Program-made: the position numbers and the translations under genes
The notes under the pieces: generated by a model
Told to the model about the DNA's origin: nothing
Database searches by the model: none
The model's input: only the letters and a program-made list of their open reading frames with translations
Shown here: positions 1-7,975 of the stretch, piece after piece
Numbering within the stretch: the stretch's first letter is position 1
Layout of the letters: the number at the start of each line of letters is the position of its first letter
Assembly: GCA_049964655.1 (NCBI GenBank)
Contig: JBMFXC010000039.1
Coordinates: 1 to 23,250 of the forward strand
DNA length: 23,250 nt
Reading direction: 5' to 3'
Source: JAJZJT01 sp049964655
Lineage (GTDB): Bacteria > Actinomycetota > Acidimicrobiia > Acidimicrobiales > RAAP-2

Positions 1-634
1 TCATCCGGGTACGCCGGCTGGCCCCGTGGACGCGGGCGGCCTCCTCGAAGCTGCGACCGATGCCGGCCATGGCGGCTGCCACGGCGAAGTAGGCGAAGGG
101 GACACCCTTCAGGGCAAGCACGATCGTGTAGCCGACCGGACCGAAGAACAGGGAGCGGAGGGTCGTCGAGTAGAGGCCCAGCGAGGCGAGGATGCCTCCC
201 TTGTCGAGGACGGTCTGCCAGCCGACGGCGATCAGGTAGCTCGGCATGAGGAGCACTGCCCAGATGCCCACCGTCCAGAATCGCCGGCCCGCGACCAGGG
301 TGCGCTGGAGCGCCCAGGCGAGCGCGGTCGCCACGGCGGTGGCGGCGACGGCAGCAGCCGCTCCGACGCCGATCGAGTCGAGCATGCCCTGGCCGGCCAC
401 CCCCGAGAGGGCCTGGGAGAACGAGCTCGTGGTGAGCCACGAGCTGCCCTGGTCGAACAGCCGGGGGCTGACGGCCAGGACGAGGAAGCAGGCGGTGGGC
501 ACCAGCAGCACCACCACCAGCACGGCCCAGAAGAGCGGCCAGCCCAGCCGCTCGGCCACCCGGTTGGCGACGATCGTGAACCGTCGCCCCTGGGCGCCGA
601 ACGGCCGAGCCGTCAGCTCCGCACTACTGGACAA
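1..634 (-). CDS. ABC transporter permease, iron/thiamine type (partial, C-terminus outside window)
   Basis: About 211 residues of the N-terminal half are present; the frame stays open to the left window edge. The translation shows a short cytoplasmic start, a hydrophobic helix near residues 33-55 (WPLFWAVLVVVLLVPTACFL), then further membrane segments and a stretch ending in SFEEAARVHGAS, which resembles the EAA loop by which ABC permeases contact their ATPase. This is the layout of Fbp/Thi-type permeases that carry two permease modules in one chain. The best start is TTG at 634-632, which overlaps the end of the upstream binding-protein gene by 11 bases and suggests translational coupling; a GTG at 624 leads at once to a stop. 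The ATPase gene is not in the window. Family is clear; substrate is not. Confidence 0.82.
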   Translation of the reverse strand, partial: MSSSAELTARPFGAQGRRFTIVANRVAERLGWPLFWAVLVVVLLVPTACFLVLAVSPRLFDQGSSWLTTSSFSQALSGVAGQGMLDSIGVGAAAAVAATAVATALAWALQRTLVAGRRFWTVGIWAVLLMPSYLIAVGWQTVLDKGGILASLGLYSTTLRSLFFGPVGYTIVLALKGVPFAYFAVAAAMAGIGRSFEEAARVHGASRRTRM

Positions 635-1736
635 TGTTGTTGGTGAACCACTGGTCGATGCTCGCTTCGCGAGGACCCCAGACTGCCGGGTTGGGGTTCT
701 CCGTGGGCAGGGTGGCGAGATCGGGAACCTGTGGCAACGGCTTGGTGCCCTTCACCACCGGGAAGAAGAGCGAGTCACCGTGCGGGTCTCCGGCGAGCTG
801 GACGGCCTGCCCCTTCGGGCTGTAGACGAAGTCGGCGAACCGCTCGGCCTCGGCGATCTCCTGCTTGGACACCTTGGCGTCGATGCCGATGACTCCCGGG
901 AGCAGGCTCACCTTGGCGGGATAGGCGACCCTCAGCTGGGGCGCCTTGAACTGGAACCCGATCCCGGCCGAGTTCTGCACCAGCGCCAGCTTGATGGTGC
1001 CGTTCAGGAGTGCGGTCAGCGTCACCTTGTTCGTCGAGTAGACGTGGAGACCGTTGGCCTTCAGCTCGTTGAAGAACCGCTCACCCTGGCTCACGCCGCC
1101 GAGCTGCTGCATGACACCGGCGACGAACGGGTACGTGGGACCGGAGATCGCCGGGTTGTTCATGCCCACCGCACCCTTCCACTGGGGCTGGAGGAGCTGG
1201 GTCCAGGTGGTCGGCGGGTGCTTCACCACGTTCGAGTCGTAGATGACGGCCGCGGCGATGGTGAGGCCGGTCGGTACATAGCTCTTGTCGGCGGGGACCA
1301 CTTCCTTGCCCAGCGCGTTCAACGTTCCCGTGGTCGGCTCGAAACCCCGCACCAGCATGTGCTGCTGGTCGAGCGCGGCGTACGCCTCGGCACCGTCCGA
1401 CCAGAAGACACCCCACTGGGGGTTGTTGCGCTCAGCCGAGATCTTGGCGAGGAGCGTCCCTGTCGAGTGGTCGACGAGCTTGGTGGGGATGCCGGTTGCC
1501 TTCTGGAAGGCGGTCACCTCGGCCTGGTCGTAGCCCTCGGCGGCGTAGACCACGAGCGGTACCGGCGTGGCAGAGGTGGTCGGGCTCGCCGAGGACGCCG
1601 AAGCCGAGCTACCACAGGCAGCCAGCGCGCCTCCCGTCGCCACGGTGGCAAGGACGCCGACCAGGCGACGGAGCCGTCGGCCCCGCCGAGGGGCGGCGAT
1701 GGGGGTCGTCAGGGTTGAGGGTCTCTGTGTTGTCAT
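624..1736 (-). CDS. ABC transporter substrate-binding lipoprotein (family 1, iron-type)
   Basis: A 370-residue extracellular binding protein. The N-terminus has a basic stretch (PRRGRRLRRL), a hydrophobic core and the lipobox LAAC at about residues 37-40, so it should be lipid-anchored on the outer face of the membrane. A Ser/Ala/Thr-rich linker follows, then a two-lobed periplasmic binding fold (for example WKGAVGMNNPAISGPTYPF and FADFVYSPKGQAVQ near the C-terminus). Sequence style and the adjacent permease fit the FbpA/AfuA (SBP_bac_6-like) group. The adjacent tyrosine pair that binds iron in FbpA is not evident around LVQNSAGIGFQF, so iron is not assured and another ligand is possible. GTG at 1739 is an alternative start; ATG at 1736 is preferred because a TACCGT box lies 8 nt upstream and no Shine-Dalgarno sequence is visible. 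Confidence 0.85.
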   Translation of the reverse strand: MTTQRPSTLTTPIAAPRRGRRLRRLVGVLATVATGGALAACGSSASASSASPTTSATPVPLVVYAAEGYDQAEVTAFQKATGIPTKLVDHSTGTLLAKISAERNNPQWGVFWSDGAEAYAALDQQHMLVRGFEPTTGTLNALGKEVVPADKSYVPTGLTIAAAVIYDSNVVKHPPTTWTQLLQPQWKGAVGMNNPAISGPTYPFVAGVMQQLGGVSQGERFFNELKANGLHVYSTNKVTLTALLNGTIKLALVQNSAGIGFQFKAPQLRVAYPAKVSLLPGVIGIDAKVSKQEIAEAERFADFVYSPKGQAVQLAGDPHGDSLFFPVVKGTKPLPQVPDLATLPTENPNPAVWGPREASIDQWFTNNIVQ

Positions 1737-1744
1737 CACCGGGC

Positions 1745-1750
1745 ACGGTA
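1745..1750 (-). promoter_or_regulatory. -10 box of an apparent leaderless promoter (binding protein)
   Basis: TACCGT on the minus strand, 8 nt before ATG 1736 (5 nt before GTG 1739). It matches the actinobacterial -10 consensus TANNNT at a spacing that would put the transcript start on the start codon. No ribosome binding site is visible. Confidence 0.4.
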
Positions 1751-1944
1751 GGGAACCCCGGTGAACCCACTGCTACGGTTCCGTCACGTCGGGTAGAAGC
1801 GCAGATGAACGTCGGGTGACGACGACCGGGGCGAAGACGACGGGCGGCTGCTCCCGCCACACCGCCGGGGGTTGACGACCGACCTCGACAGTCTGGACGG
1901 CCCGCTGCGGTCAAGCGCGGTCAGGACCGGTCAGACGCTCAGGG

Positions 1945-2445
1945 TCAGGAAACCTCGACGAGCTCGTCGAGCATCTCGACCGGCTCGACGCGGAAGAGCC
2001 GGTTGAAGACGAGGAACTTGAGCACCCAGAAGATGCCGAAGGACGCGATGTTGGCCGCCAGGACGACGACCGTCTCGACTTCGTGGCTGAGGTGGTGGTC
2101 GATGCCGAAGTCGCGGGCAAGGGCAGCGCCGCCGATCGAGACCACCACGCCGATCGCCGACATCACCCAGAAGGGGATGATCTCCTTGGTCAGGTGCGAC
2201 CGCCCGTTCTTGCCCCACACCCAGCTGCGGTTTAGGTAGTAGTTGGGAACGGTGGCGATCACGTTGGCAGCGATCGTGCTACCAACCTCGGCGAAGAGGT
2301 GCAGCACGCCGAAGATGAGGAGCAGGGCGACGAACGACACGACGGTCGAGATCGCCGACACCATCGTGTAGCGGATGACCTTGCGAACGTGCGGCGTGTC
2401 CCACTTCTCCCACAGGGCCAGCCCGCGCTCCACGATGGTCTCCAC
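1945..2445 (-). CDS. GtrA-family membrane protein
   Basis: A 166-residue protein with four predicted membrane helices at about residues 26-48, 54-68, 90-113 and 121-142. The motif NYYLNRSWVWGK between helices 2 and 3 and KFLVFNRLF after helix 4 are hallmarks of the GtrA family. Members are thought to help move lipid-linked sugars (undecaprenyl-phosphate sugars) across the membrane for cell-surface polysaccharide or teichoic/arabinogalactan modification; the exact role here is unknown. No glycosyltransferase is adjacent. The start is GTG at 2445, with a TACCGT box 7 nt upstream and no ribosome binding site, suggesting its own leaderless transcript. It is divergent from the thioesterase gene and about 200 bases after the binding-protein gene in transcription-opposed spacing. 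Confidence 0.85.
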   Translation of the reverse strand: METIVERGLALWEKWDTPHVRKVIRYTMVSAISTVVSFVALLLIFGVLHLFAEVGSTIAANVIATVPNYYLNRSWVWGKNGRSHLTKEIIPFWVMSAIGVVVSIGGAALARDFGIDHHLSHEVETVVVLAANIASFGIFWVLKFLVFNRLFRVEPVEMLDELVEVS

Positions 2446-2452
2446 CGGTCCA

Positions 2453-2458
2453 ACGGTA
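2453..2458 (-). promoter_or_regulatory. -10 box of an apparent leaderless promoter (gtrA-like gene)
   Basis: TACCGT on the minus strand, 7 nt before the GTG start at 2445. Same hexamer as the box before the solute-binding protein. Confidence 0.45.
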
Positions 2459-2662
2459 GCCGCCGCGGGATCGTCCTGTCACACCGTCACCTCCAGCCAC
2501 TCCCCGTGGGCGCTCGTGGCCGTGCTTGCCGGTCGCCGGGGCCAGCGCGAGCCGGTGCACGTGCCGGGCCTATCGGCGCGCCCACAGGTCGTCGCCCGTT
2601 CGTAGGCCTGCGCCCGCAGTCCACCGACGTCGACGGCGCCGCCTGCCTGGCAGGATGGGGCC

Positions 2663-3517
2663 ATGGGTGACGCGCTCGACCAACTGGTGAACCTCCTCGA
2701 CCTCGAGGCGATCGAAGTGAACATCTTCCGGGGGCTGAGCCCCGACGAGGACCGCCAGCGGGTGTTCGGCGGCCAGGTCGCCGCCCAAGCGCTCATGGCG
2801 GCGGGTCGCACCGTCGACGCCGGTGCCCCCCACTCGCTGCACGCGTACTTCCTTCGCCCGGGGGACCCTTCGGTCCCCATCCTCTACGAGGTCGACCGCA
2901 TCCGTGACGGTCGGTCGTTCACGACCCGCCGAGTCGTCGCCATCCAGCACGGGCGGGCCATCTTCAACCTTTCGGCGTCGTTCCACATCGACGAGCCAGG
3001 CCTCGAGCACCAAGTGGCCATGCCCGACGCCCCACCCCCCGAGTCGCTCCCCAGCCTGGCCGAGCGGCTCGCCCCCTACCGCGACGTGCTCTCCGACTGG
3101 TTCCGACGCCCCCACCCAATCGAGCAACGCCACATCGGGGACCTCCCCTTCATCCACGGCGGGGGGAGGGAGCCGCTCCAGCGACTGTGGATACGCGCCG
3201 ACGGGGAGCTACCGGACGACCGGCTCCTCCATGCCTGCGTGGCGGCGTACGCCTCGGACATGTCGCTGTTCGACACCATGCTCGCACCCCACGACGTCCG
3301 GTGGGACGACCCCGACTTCATGGGTGCCAGCCTCGACCACTGCATGTGGTTCCACCGCCCGTTCCGCATCGACGAGTGGCTCCTCTACGACATGGACAGT
3401 CCGAACGCCTCTGGCGCACGGGGCCTCGCCCGGGGCTTCCTCTTCGCCCGCGACGGGACCCTCGTCGTCTCGATGGCCCAGGAGGGCCTGATGCGGCTGA
3501 CCCGCCTGTCGTCCTGA
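2663..3517 (+). CDS. tesB: acyl-CoA thioesterase II
   Basis: A 284-residue double-hotdog thioesterase, close to the 286 residues of E. coli TesB, which hydrolyses medium- and long-chain acyl-CoA to free fatty acid and CoA in the cytoplasm. The first hotdog carries RVFGGQVAAQAL (about 33-44) and HSLHAYFLRPGD; the second carries LDHCMWFHRPFRIDEWLLY. D225 (LDH), S250 (NASGARG) and Q273 (MAQEGLMR) are in the right places for the Asp-Ser/Thr-Gln catalytic set. The ATG at 2663 begins the conserved N-terminus (LVNLLDLEAIE). A CAGGAT sequence lies 6 nt upstream, a weak version of the -10 boxes seen before other genes here; there is no good ribosome binding site. It stands alone between a divergent gtrA-like gene and the convergent gltA. 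The 217 bases before it hold nothing else recognisable. Confidence 0.93.
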   Translation: MGDALDQLVNLLDLEAIEVNIFRGLSPDEDRQRVFGGQVAAQALMAAGRTVDAGAPHSLHAYFLRPGDPSVPILYEVDRIRDGRSFTTRRVVAIQHGRAIFNLSASFHIDEPGLEHQVAMPDAPPPESLPSLAERLAPYRDVLSDWFRRPHPIEQRHIGDLPFIHGGGREPLQRLWIRADGELPDDRLLHACVAAYASDMSLFDTMLAPHDVRWDDPDFMGASLDHCMWFHRPFRIDEWLLYDMDSPNASGARGLARGFLFARDGTLVVSMAQEGLMRLTRLSS

Positions 3518-3534
3518 AGCCAGGACCACGCCCA

Positions 3535-3550
3535 GCCCCGAGGCCGGGGC
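3535..3550. terminator. hairpin between convergent tesB and gltA
   Basis: GCCCCG-AGGC-CGGGGC is a perfect 6-bp stem with a 4-base loop, 18 bases after the tesB stop. It is symmetric, so it could serve both convergent genes. There is no T-run, which is usual for high-GC actinobacteria. Confidence 0.45.
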
Positions 3551-3602
3551 AGACTGGCTCCCTGCGCGACGGCGCGGCCGGTGGCCGGCTTCGGGGCTCG
3601 GC

Positions 3603-4877
3603 TCAGCCCCGTGCGTCCATGGCCACGTAGTCGCGCACGTCGTCACCGATGTAGAGCTGGCGGGGCCGGGCGATCTTCGAGTCTTGGTCGAGCATCTCCT
3701 GCCAGTGGGCCAGCCAGCCGGACGTGCGAGGGATGGCGAAGAGCACGGGGAACATCTCGAGCGGGAAACCCATGGCCTGGTAGATGAGGCCCGAGTAGAA
3801 GTCGACGTTCGGGTACAGCTTGCGCGAGGTGAAGTACTCGTCCGAGAGGGCGATCTCCTCGAGCTTCAGGGCGATGTCGAGTAGCGGGTTCTTACCGGTG
3901 ATCTCGAAGACCTCGTCGGCGGTGCGCTTGATGATCTTGGCGCGGGGGTCGTAGCTCTTGTAGACGCGGTGCCCGAAGCCCTGCAGACGACCGCCGCTAC
4001 CGTCCTTGACCGACTGGACGAACGGCTCGACGTTCTCGATCGAGCCGATCTCCGTCAACATGCGGATGACGGCCTCGTTGGCGCCCCCGTGGCGGGGCCC
4101 GTAGAGGGCCGCACAGGCTGCTGCGCACGCCGAGTACGGGTCTGCGTGCGAGGACCCCACGGTCCGCATCGCCGTGGTCGAGCAGTTCTGCTCGTGGTCG
4201 GCATGCAGGATGAAGAGGACGTCGAGGGCCCGGGCGAGTGCTGGGTTGGCGTCGAAGCGAGGCTCGGCCGTCTTCCACATCATGGAGAGGAAGTTCGAGG
4301 TGAATTCGAGGGAGTTGTCCGGGTAGACGAACGGCATCCCGACGCTGAAGCGGTGCGCGGCTGCCGCCAGGGTCGGCATCTTGGCGATGAGCCTGATGAT
4401 CTGCTTCTGTCGCGACTCGGGGTCGAAGATGTCTTTGGCGTCGAGGTAGAACGTCGAGAGCGCAGCGACAGCCGAGACGAGCATCCCCATGGGGTGGGCG
4501 TCGTAGTGGAACCCGTCGAGGAACCGCTTGCGTACGTTCTCGTGGATGAACGTATGGTGGGTGATCTCGTGCCGCCAGGCGTCGAACTCGGCCTCGGTGG
4601 GCAGCTCGCCGTGGAGGAGCAGGTAGGCGACTTCGAGGTAGGTCGAGTGCTCGGCCAGTTGCTCGATCGGGTACCCGCGGTAGCGGAGGATGCCCGCCTC
4701 GCCATCGAGATAGGTGATCGCGCTCTCGCACGCCGCCGTCGAGACGAACCCGGGGTCGTAGAACCACACGCCAGGGAGGAGCTTGGACCACTGGGCGGCC
4801 GAAATGCCGCCGTTCTCGAACGGAATCTCGAGCGATGCCCCCGTCCGGTTGTCGGTGATCGTGATGCTGTCGGGCAC
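3603..4877 (-). CDS. gltA: citrate synthase
   Basis: A 424-residue citrate synthase that condenses acetyl-CoA with oxaloacetate, the entry step of the TCA cycle. The length and the N-terminal beta-domain (about 1-50) fit the longer bacterial type II enzymes such as E. coli GltA. Catalytic residues are all visible: H263 in GPRHGGANEA, H303 in GFGHRVYK and D359 in PNVDFYSG; the HADHEQN motif (225-231) and PRTSGWLAHWQE (383-394) are also intact. The start is GTG at 4877, with a purine-rich AAAGGGG about 9 nt upstream as ribosome binding site. The preceding gene on the same strand ends about 60 bases upstream, so co-transcription is possible. A citrate synthase next to ethylmalonyl-CoA pathway genes elsewhere in the window fits acetyl-CoA-centred metabolism. 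Confidence 0.96.
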   Translation of the reverse strand: MPDSITITDNRTGASLEIPFENGGISAAQWSKLLPGVWFYDPGFVSTAACESAITYLDGEAGILRYRGYPIEQLAEHSTYLEVAYLLLHGELPTEAEFDAWRHEITHHTFIHENVRKRFLDGFHYDAHPMGMLVSAVAALSTFYLDAKDIFDPESRQKQIIRLIAKMPTLAAAAHRFSVGMPFVYPDNSLEFTSNFLSMMWKTAEPRFDANPALARALDVLFILHADHEQNCSTTAMRTVGSSHADPYSACAAACAALYGPRHGGANEAVIRMLTEIGSIENVEPFVQSVKDGSGGRLQGFGHRVYKSYDPRAKIIKRTADEVFEITGKNPLLDIALKLEEIALSDEYFTSRKLYPNVDFYSGLIYQAMGFPLEMFPVLFAIPRTSGWLAHWQEMLDQDSKIARPRQLYIGDDVRDYVAMDARG

Positions 4878-4936
4878 TGGACTCGACCCCTTTTCTGTTC
4901 GGACGTCCTACCGTTCTGCCGCCATCCGAGGCGATC

Positions 4937-6474
4937 CTAGATGCTCCGGCCACCGGGCTGGCCACCGGGCTGGCCACCGGGCTNNNNNNNNNNNNNNNNN
5001 NNNNNNNNNNNNNNNNNNNNNNNNNNNNNNNNNNNNNNNNNNNNNNNNNNNNNNNNNNNNNNNNNNNNNNNNNNNNNNNNNNNGAGCCGCTGCCACCCGA
5101 GCCGCTGCCACCGGAAGGCGCCGTGCCAGCCGGGGCGAGGGTGGCCGTGACGACGGCAGGCCCCTCGACGACCGCCCCGCAGTTGGTCACCGTCACGGTG
5201 GCCTGCACCGTCCCCGTGGGCGGCAGGACCGCCGGCGTGCTGCCCGGCACTGCCGAGACCGGTGCTGCGCACCCCTCGCCGAACGTCCCACCGATACCGG
5301 TCTGGCCGACAGGGGGTGCCGCCTGGTCGACCGAACCAGGTGGAACGACGGGCGAGGGCGCGATGCCAACCGCCGTGACGACGACAGAGGGCACCGGTGC
5401 GTAGCTGCTGGCCACAGCAAGGACCCCGGCCAGGCCGCCGAGGGCCGAAGGAGACAGCTCGCCGGTGGCCCACCGCGAGGCAGGGAGCCGGATCGGAGCA
5501 CGCCCGGACCGGATCGACGCAGCCAGGGAGGCGTAGGTGGCATCGGCCGCAGTCAAGGTGGCACCCGCCGCAGCGAGCCGGGCGTCTGCCTCCGTCACCG
5601 ACAGCTGGGGCGTCGGGATCCGAGCCGAGGTCGGCGCGGGCGCGCCGGCGACCGACAGGGGCGACAGCTCGAGCAGCCCGTCGATCGCACGCCGAATGGA
5701 GGCGGTGGCGTCAGCCCGCTGGGCGAGGACCCGGGCGAGCGTGGCGGCCGCCGGGCCCTGCGGCGACGGCGGCACGAGCCCGGCGAGCTGAGCGAGCTCC
5801 TGCCGACTGTCCCGCACGGCGGAGTCGAGCTGGGCCTCGAGCTCGAGACGGGCAGCTCCCGGGCCGGTGAGCACCAGGGCACTGGGGGCGGACGCAGCGG
5901 AGCTGGAGGCAGCGGAGCTGGAGGCAGCGGAGGACGAGGACCGCTGTTTCGACGAGGCGCCGTGCTGCAGGGTTGCCCCGGACGACCGGGTCGTCGTCGA
6001 GGTGGTCGAGGTGGTCGAGGCGGTCCCCCGAGCAGTCGTCGTCGAGGTGGTCGAGGCGGTCGAGGCGGTCCCCCGAGCAGTCGTCGTCGAGGTGGTCGTC
6101 GTCGAGGTGGTCGAGGCCGAGGTCGTCGAGGTCGCCCTCTGAGCGGTCGTCCCACGCGACGCGTTGTGGGCGGTCGACCTTTTCGCGCTGTCAGCCGGGC
6201 TCGGCGAGGCAACCGGCACACCGGCGGCCACCGAGAGCGCGGCATCGAGGGCCGCGGCAGTGGCGTTCGACTGGTCCATGACCCCCGAGGCCATCGACCC
6301 GTAGGCGGCTGCGGTCAGAGAACGGTAGGCACCCGAGCGTGCCGAGATGTCGACGACCGACCCGACCACGACGGCAGTGAGCGCGGCGGCCAGCACCACT
6401 CTGGTCAGCTGGGAACGACGGGAGCGCTGGCCTGGGCGTCGGTCGCGTCGTCGCCGGCGACGGGGGGAACGCAT
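4937..6474 (-). CDS. hypothetical membrane-anchored low-complexity protein, interrupted by assembly gap
   Basis: Not a named family that I can assign. From the ATG at 6474 the protein has an Arg-rich start, one membrane helix (about 23-43, LTRVVLAAALTAVVVGSVVD), a helical stretch containing AYRSLTAAAYGSMASGVMDQSN, then a long Ser/Thr linker built from a 15-residue repeat (about 118-175), a second helical region (about 205-300), a segment PVPSVVVTAVGI and a beta-rich domain (VQATVTVTNCG...GPAVVTATLAP) that resembles an Ig-like or CARDB-like module. It ends in GGSGSGGSG at the gap. On the far side only one of three frames gives a matching tail, PGGQPGGQPGG-RSI then TAG at 4939-4937; the frame across the gap cannot be proven because 100 N is a placeholder. 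An extracellular, cell-wall-spanning role is inference. A TATCGT box lies 7 nt before the ATG. Confidence 0.6.
4951..4983. repeat. 12-bp tandem repeat at left edge of first assembly gap
   Basis: The 12-base unit GGCCACCGGGCT occurs about three times in a row directly before the N run. On the minus strand one frame reads PGGQ repeats. The assembly stops inside this repeat. Confidence 0.8.
4984..5083. other. assembly gap (100 N)
   Basis: Exactly 100 N, a scaffold placeholder rather than a measured length. It lies between a 12-bp tandem repeat on the left and a 15-bp repeat (GAGCCGCTGCCACCC/G, two copies) on the right, within the glycine-rich tail of the hypothetical protein. Confidence 0.98.
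5084..5113. repeat. 15-bp repeat encoding Gly-Ser linker
   Basis: Two near-identical copies of GAGCCGCTGCCACC(C/G) begin directly after the gap. On the minus strand they encode the GGSGS repeats of the hypothetical protein. Confidence 0.7.
5990..6105. repeat. 45-bp coding repeat (Ser/Thr linker)
   Basis: A block starting CGAGGCGGTCCCCCGAGCAG at 6016 recurs at 6061, exactly 45 bases later, with GTCGTCGTCGAGGTGG filler on either side. On the minus strand it encodes a 15-residue repeat of the type TTTARGTASTTSTTS. The unit is a whole number of codons, so copy number can change without breaking the frame. Confidence 0.75.
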
Positions 6475-6481
6475 CGCCGAG

Positions 6482-6487
6482 ACGATA
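6482..6487 (-). promoter_or_regulatory. -10 box of an apparent leaderless promoter (hypothetical protein)
   Basis: TATCGT on the minus strand, 7 nt before ATG 6474. No ribosome binding site is present between box and start. Confidence 0.45.
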
Positions 6488-6546
6488 GTGCGCCTGGTCC
6501 CGAGGGCCGCCTCACCAGCCGGCGTGGCGCCAGCGGTCCCGCCGGG

Positions 6547-7758
6547 TCACGACCGGGCCGCTCCCACTTCGTCGTCGCGGTCGCCGAGCCCGGACGATGT
6601 CACCAGCCGACTGGCCGTCTTGCGCCACTCAACGGTCGGCCGAATGGCGGCCGGGTCCACCCGATCGCGGTAGCGCTCGCACACCTCGAGCAGGGAGCGG
6701 ACGACGTCGTCGGTCAACAGGTGGGGGACGAGGCCCAGGTCGAGCAGCTTGGTGTGGGCGGCCCGGTAGTAGTGCTCCTCTTTCTCCACCCGGGGGTCCT
6801 CCACATGCTCGATGGCGGTGCCGGCCCCGTGGACGCCGACGACGGCCTCGGCAAGTTGCTTGACGGAAAAGGACTCGGTGAACTGATTGAACACCCGAAA
6901 CTCACCTCGCTCGGCCGGGTGGTCGACAGCCAGCTCGATGCACGCCAAGGTGTCGAGGATGTTGAGCATGCCGCGGGTCTGCCCGCCGCTCCCGTAGACG
7001 GTGAGCGGGTGTCCGGTGACTGCCTGGACGCAAAAACGGTTCAGCACCGTGCCGAACACGCCGTCGTAGTCGAAGCGGGTGGCCAGGTCCGGGTGGAGCT
7101 TGGTCTCCTCGGTCTCGTGCCCGTAGACGATCCCCTGGTTGAGATCGGTCGCCCGGATGCCCCAGATGCGGCAGGCGAACATGATGTTGTGGCTGTCGTG
7201 GACCTTGGAGAGGTGGTAGAAGGACCCCGGCTGCTTCGGATAGGGCAGCACGTCGGTCCTTCCCCGATGGGTGACCTCGAGGTAGCCCTCTTCGATATCG
7301 ATGTTCGGCGTGCCGTACTCGCCCATGGTGCCCAGCTTGACGAGGTGGATGTCGCGGTCCTGCTCGGCGATGGCGTACAGCAGGTTGAGCGTGCCGACGA
7401 CGTTGTTGACCTGGGTGTAGACGGCGTGCTGACGGTCGATCATCGAGTAGGGAGCCGAGCGCTGCTCGGCGAAGTGGACCACCGCATCGGGCCGGAACGC
7501 GGCCAACGTGCCGGTCACGAAGGCAGCGTCGGTCAGGTCGCCGACGAACGTCTCGACGGTGAGCCCCGACAGCTCCTTCCACCGCCGGACACGCTGCTGG
7601 AGGTGGACGATGGGGACGAGCGAGTCGACGCCCATCTCGAAGTCGTACTGGCGACGGGCGAAGCTGTCGACCACCCCCACGTCGTGCCCACGGCGGGACA
7701 GGTACAGCGCCGTCGGCCAGCCAAGGTAGCCGTCACCCCCGAGCACCAGGATCCTCAC
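6547..7758 (-). CDS. sqdB: UDP-sulfoquinovose synthase homologue (SqdB/SQD1 type)
   Basis: A 403-residue extended short-chain dehydrogenase of the nucleotide-sugar epimerase group. It begins with the NAD-binding glycine motif GGDGYLGWPTAL (about 7-18). The stretches KLGTMGEYGTPNIDIEEGY and QPGSFYHLSKVHDSHNI are characteristic of plant SQD1 and bacterial SqdB, which make UDP-sulfoquinovose from UDP-glucose and sulfite, the head-group donor for the sulfolipid SQDG. T144, Y181 and K185 match the SQD1 catalytic Thr, Tyr and Lys. The start is GTG at 7758 with a strong GAGGAGGA ribosome binding site at 7763-7770. No sulfolipid glycosyltransferase (sqdX/sqdD) is in the window, so the product could also feed another sulfosugar glycan. 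A 218-base leader separates it from amt. Confidence 0.88.
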   Translation of the reverse strand: MRILVLGGDGYLGWPTALYLSRRGHDVGVVDSFARRQYDFEMGVDSLVPIVHLQQRVRRWKELSGLTVETFVGDLTDAAFVTGTLAAFRPDAVVHFAEQRSAPYSMIDRQHAVYTQVNNVVGTLNLLYAIAEQDRDIHLVKLGTMGEYGTPNIDIEEGYLEVTHRGRTDVLPYPKQPGSFYHLSKVHDSHNIMFACRIWGIRATDLNQGIVYGHETEETKLHPDLATRFDYDGVFGTVLNRFCVQAVTGHPLTVYGSGGQTRGMLNILDTLACIELAVDHPAERGEFRVFNQFTESFSVKQLAEAVVGVHGAGTAIEHVEDPRVEKEEHYYRAAHTKLLDLGLVPHLLTDDVVRSLLEVCERYRDRVDPAAIRPTVEWRKTASRLVTSSGLGDRDDEVGAARS

Positions 7759-7789
7759 GTCATTCCTCCTCGTCGGCCGCTGTCGCCGC

Positions 7790-7810
7790 CCGCCCGGGCT
7801 CCTCGGGCGG
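7790..7810. other. hairpin just upstream of sqdB ribosome binding site
   Basis: CCGCCCG-GGCTCCT-CGGGCGG is a perfect 7-bp stem with a 7-base loop, about 20 bases before the sqdB Shine-Dalgarno sequence in the direction of transcription. It could be a leader structure or a leftover terminator; there is no T-run. Confidence 0.35.
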
Positions 7811-7952
7811 TAACTGTTGCGGATCGGTCACAAGAAGCTTGCCGTAGCGACCTTGGACAAACCTGAGAGAACGGTGAGGGGTATGTAAGAAGGTCGGGTG
7901 GTCGTCTACCTCGGTAGCCTCACCTGCTGTTTGCTGTCGTTCGATGCCCTCT

Positions 7953-7975
7953 CCGTTCCAGCGGAGGTGGAACGG
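7953..7975 (-). terminator. hairpin directly after amt
   Basis: CCGTTCC-(9 bases)-GGAACGG is a perfect 7-bp stem that begins one base after the amt stop codon (7979-7977). It is a likely terminator or 3-prime end stabiliser; no T-run follows. Confidence 0.5.

Noticed and set aside
624..1736. Firm assignment of the binding protein as an iron(III) transporter
   Set aside because: The adjacent tyrosine pair that coordinates iron in FbpA is not visible, so only the ABC-type family call is kept.
3997..6474. Apparent 825-residue fusion of the hypothetical protein with an extra C-terminal domain
   Set aside because: The part after the gap is an out-of-frame reading of gltA. The 100 N have no real length, so the frame through them has no meaning.
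4783..7866. Very long open frame on the plus strand (over 1000 codons, running through the first gap)
   Set aside because: It is antisense to gltA, the hypothetical protein and sqdB, has low-complexity Arg/Gly/Asp composition, and crosses the N run only because N codons are not stops. High GC makes such shadow frames common.
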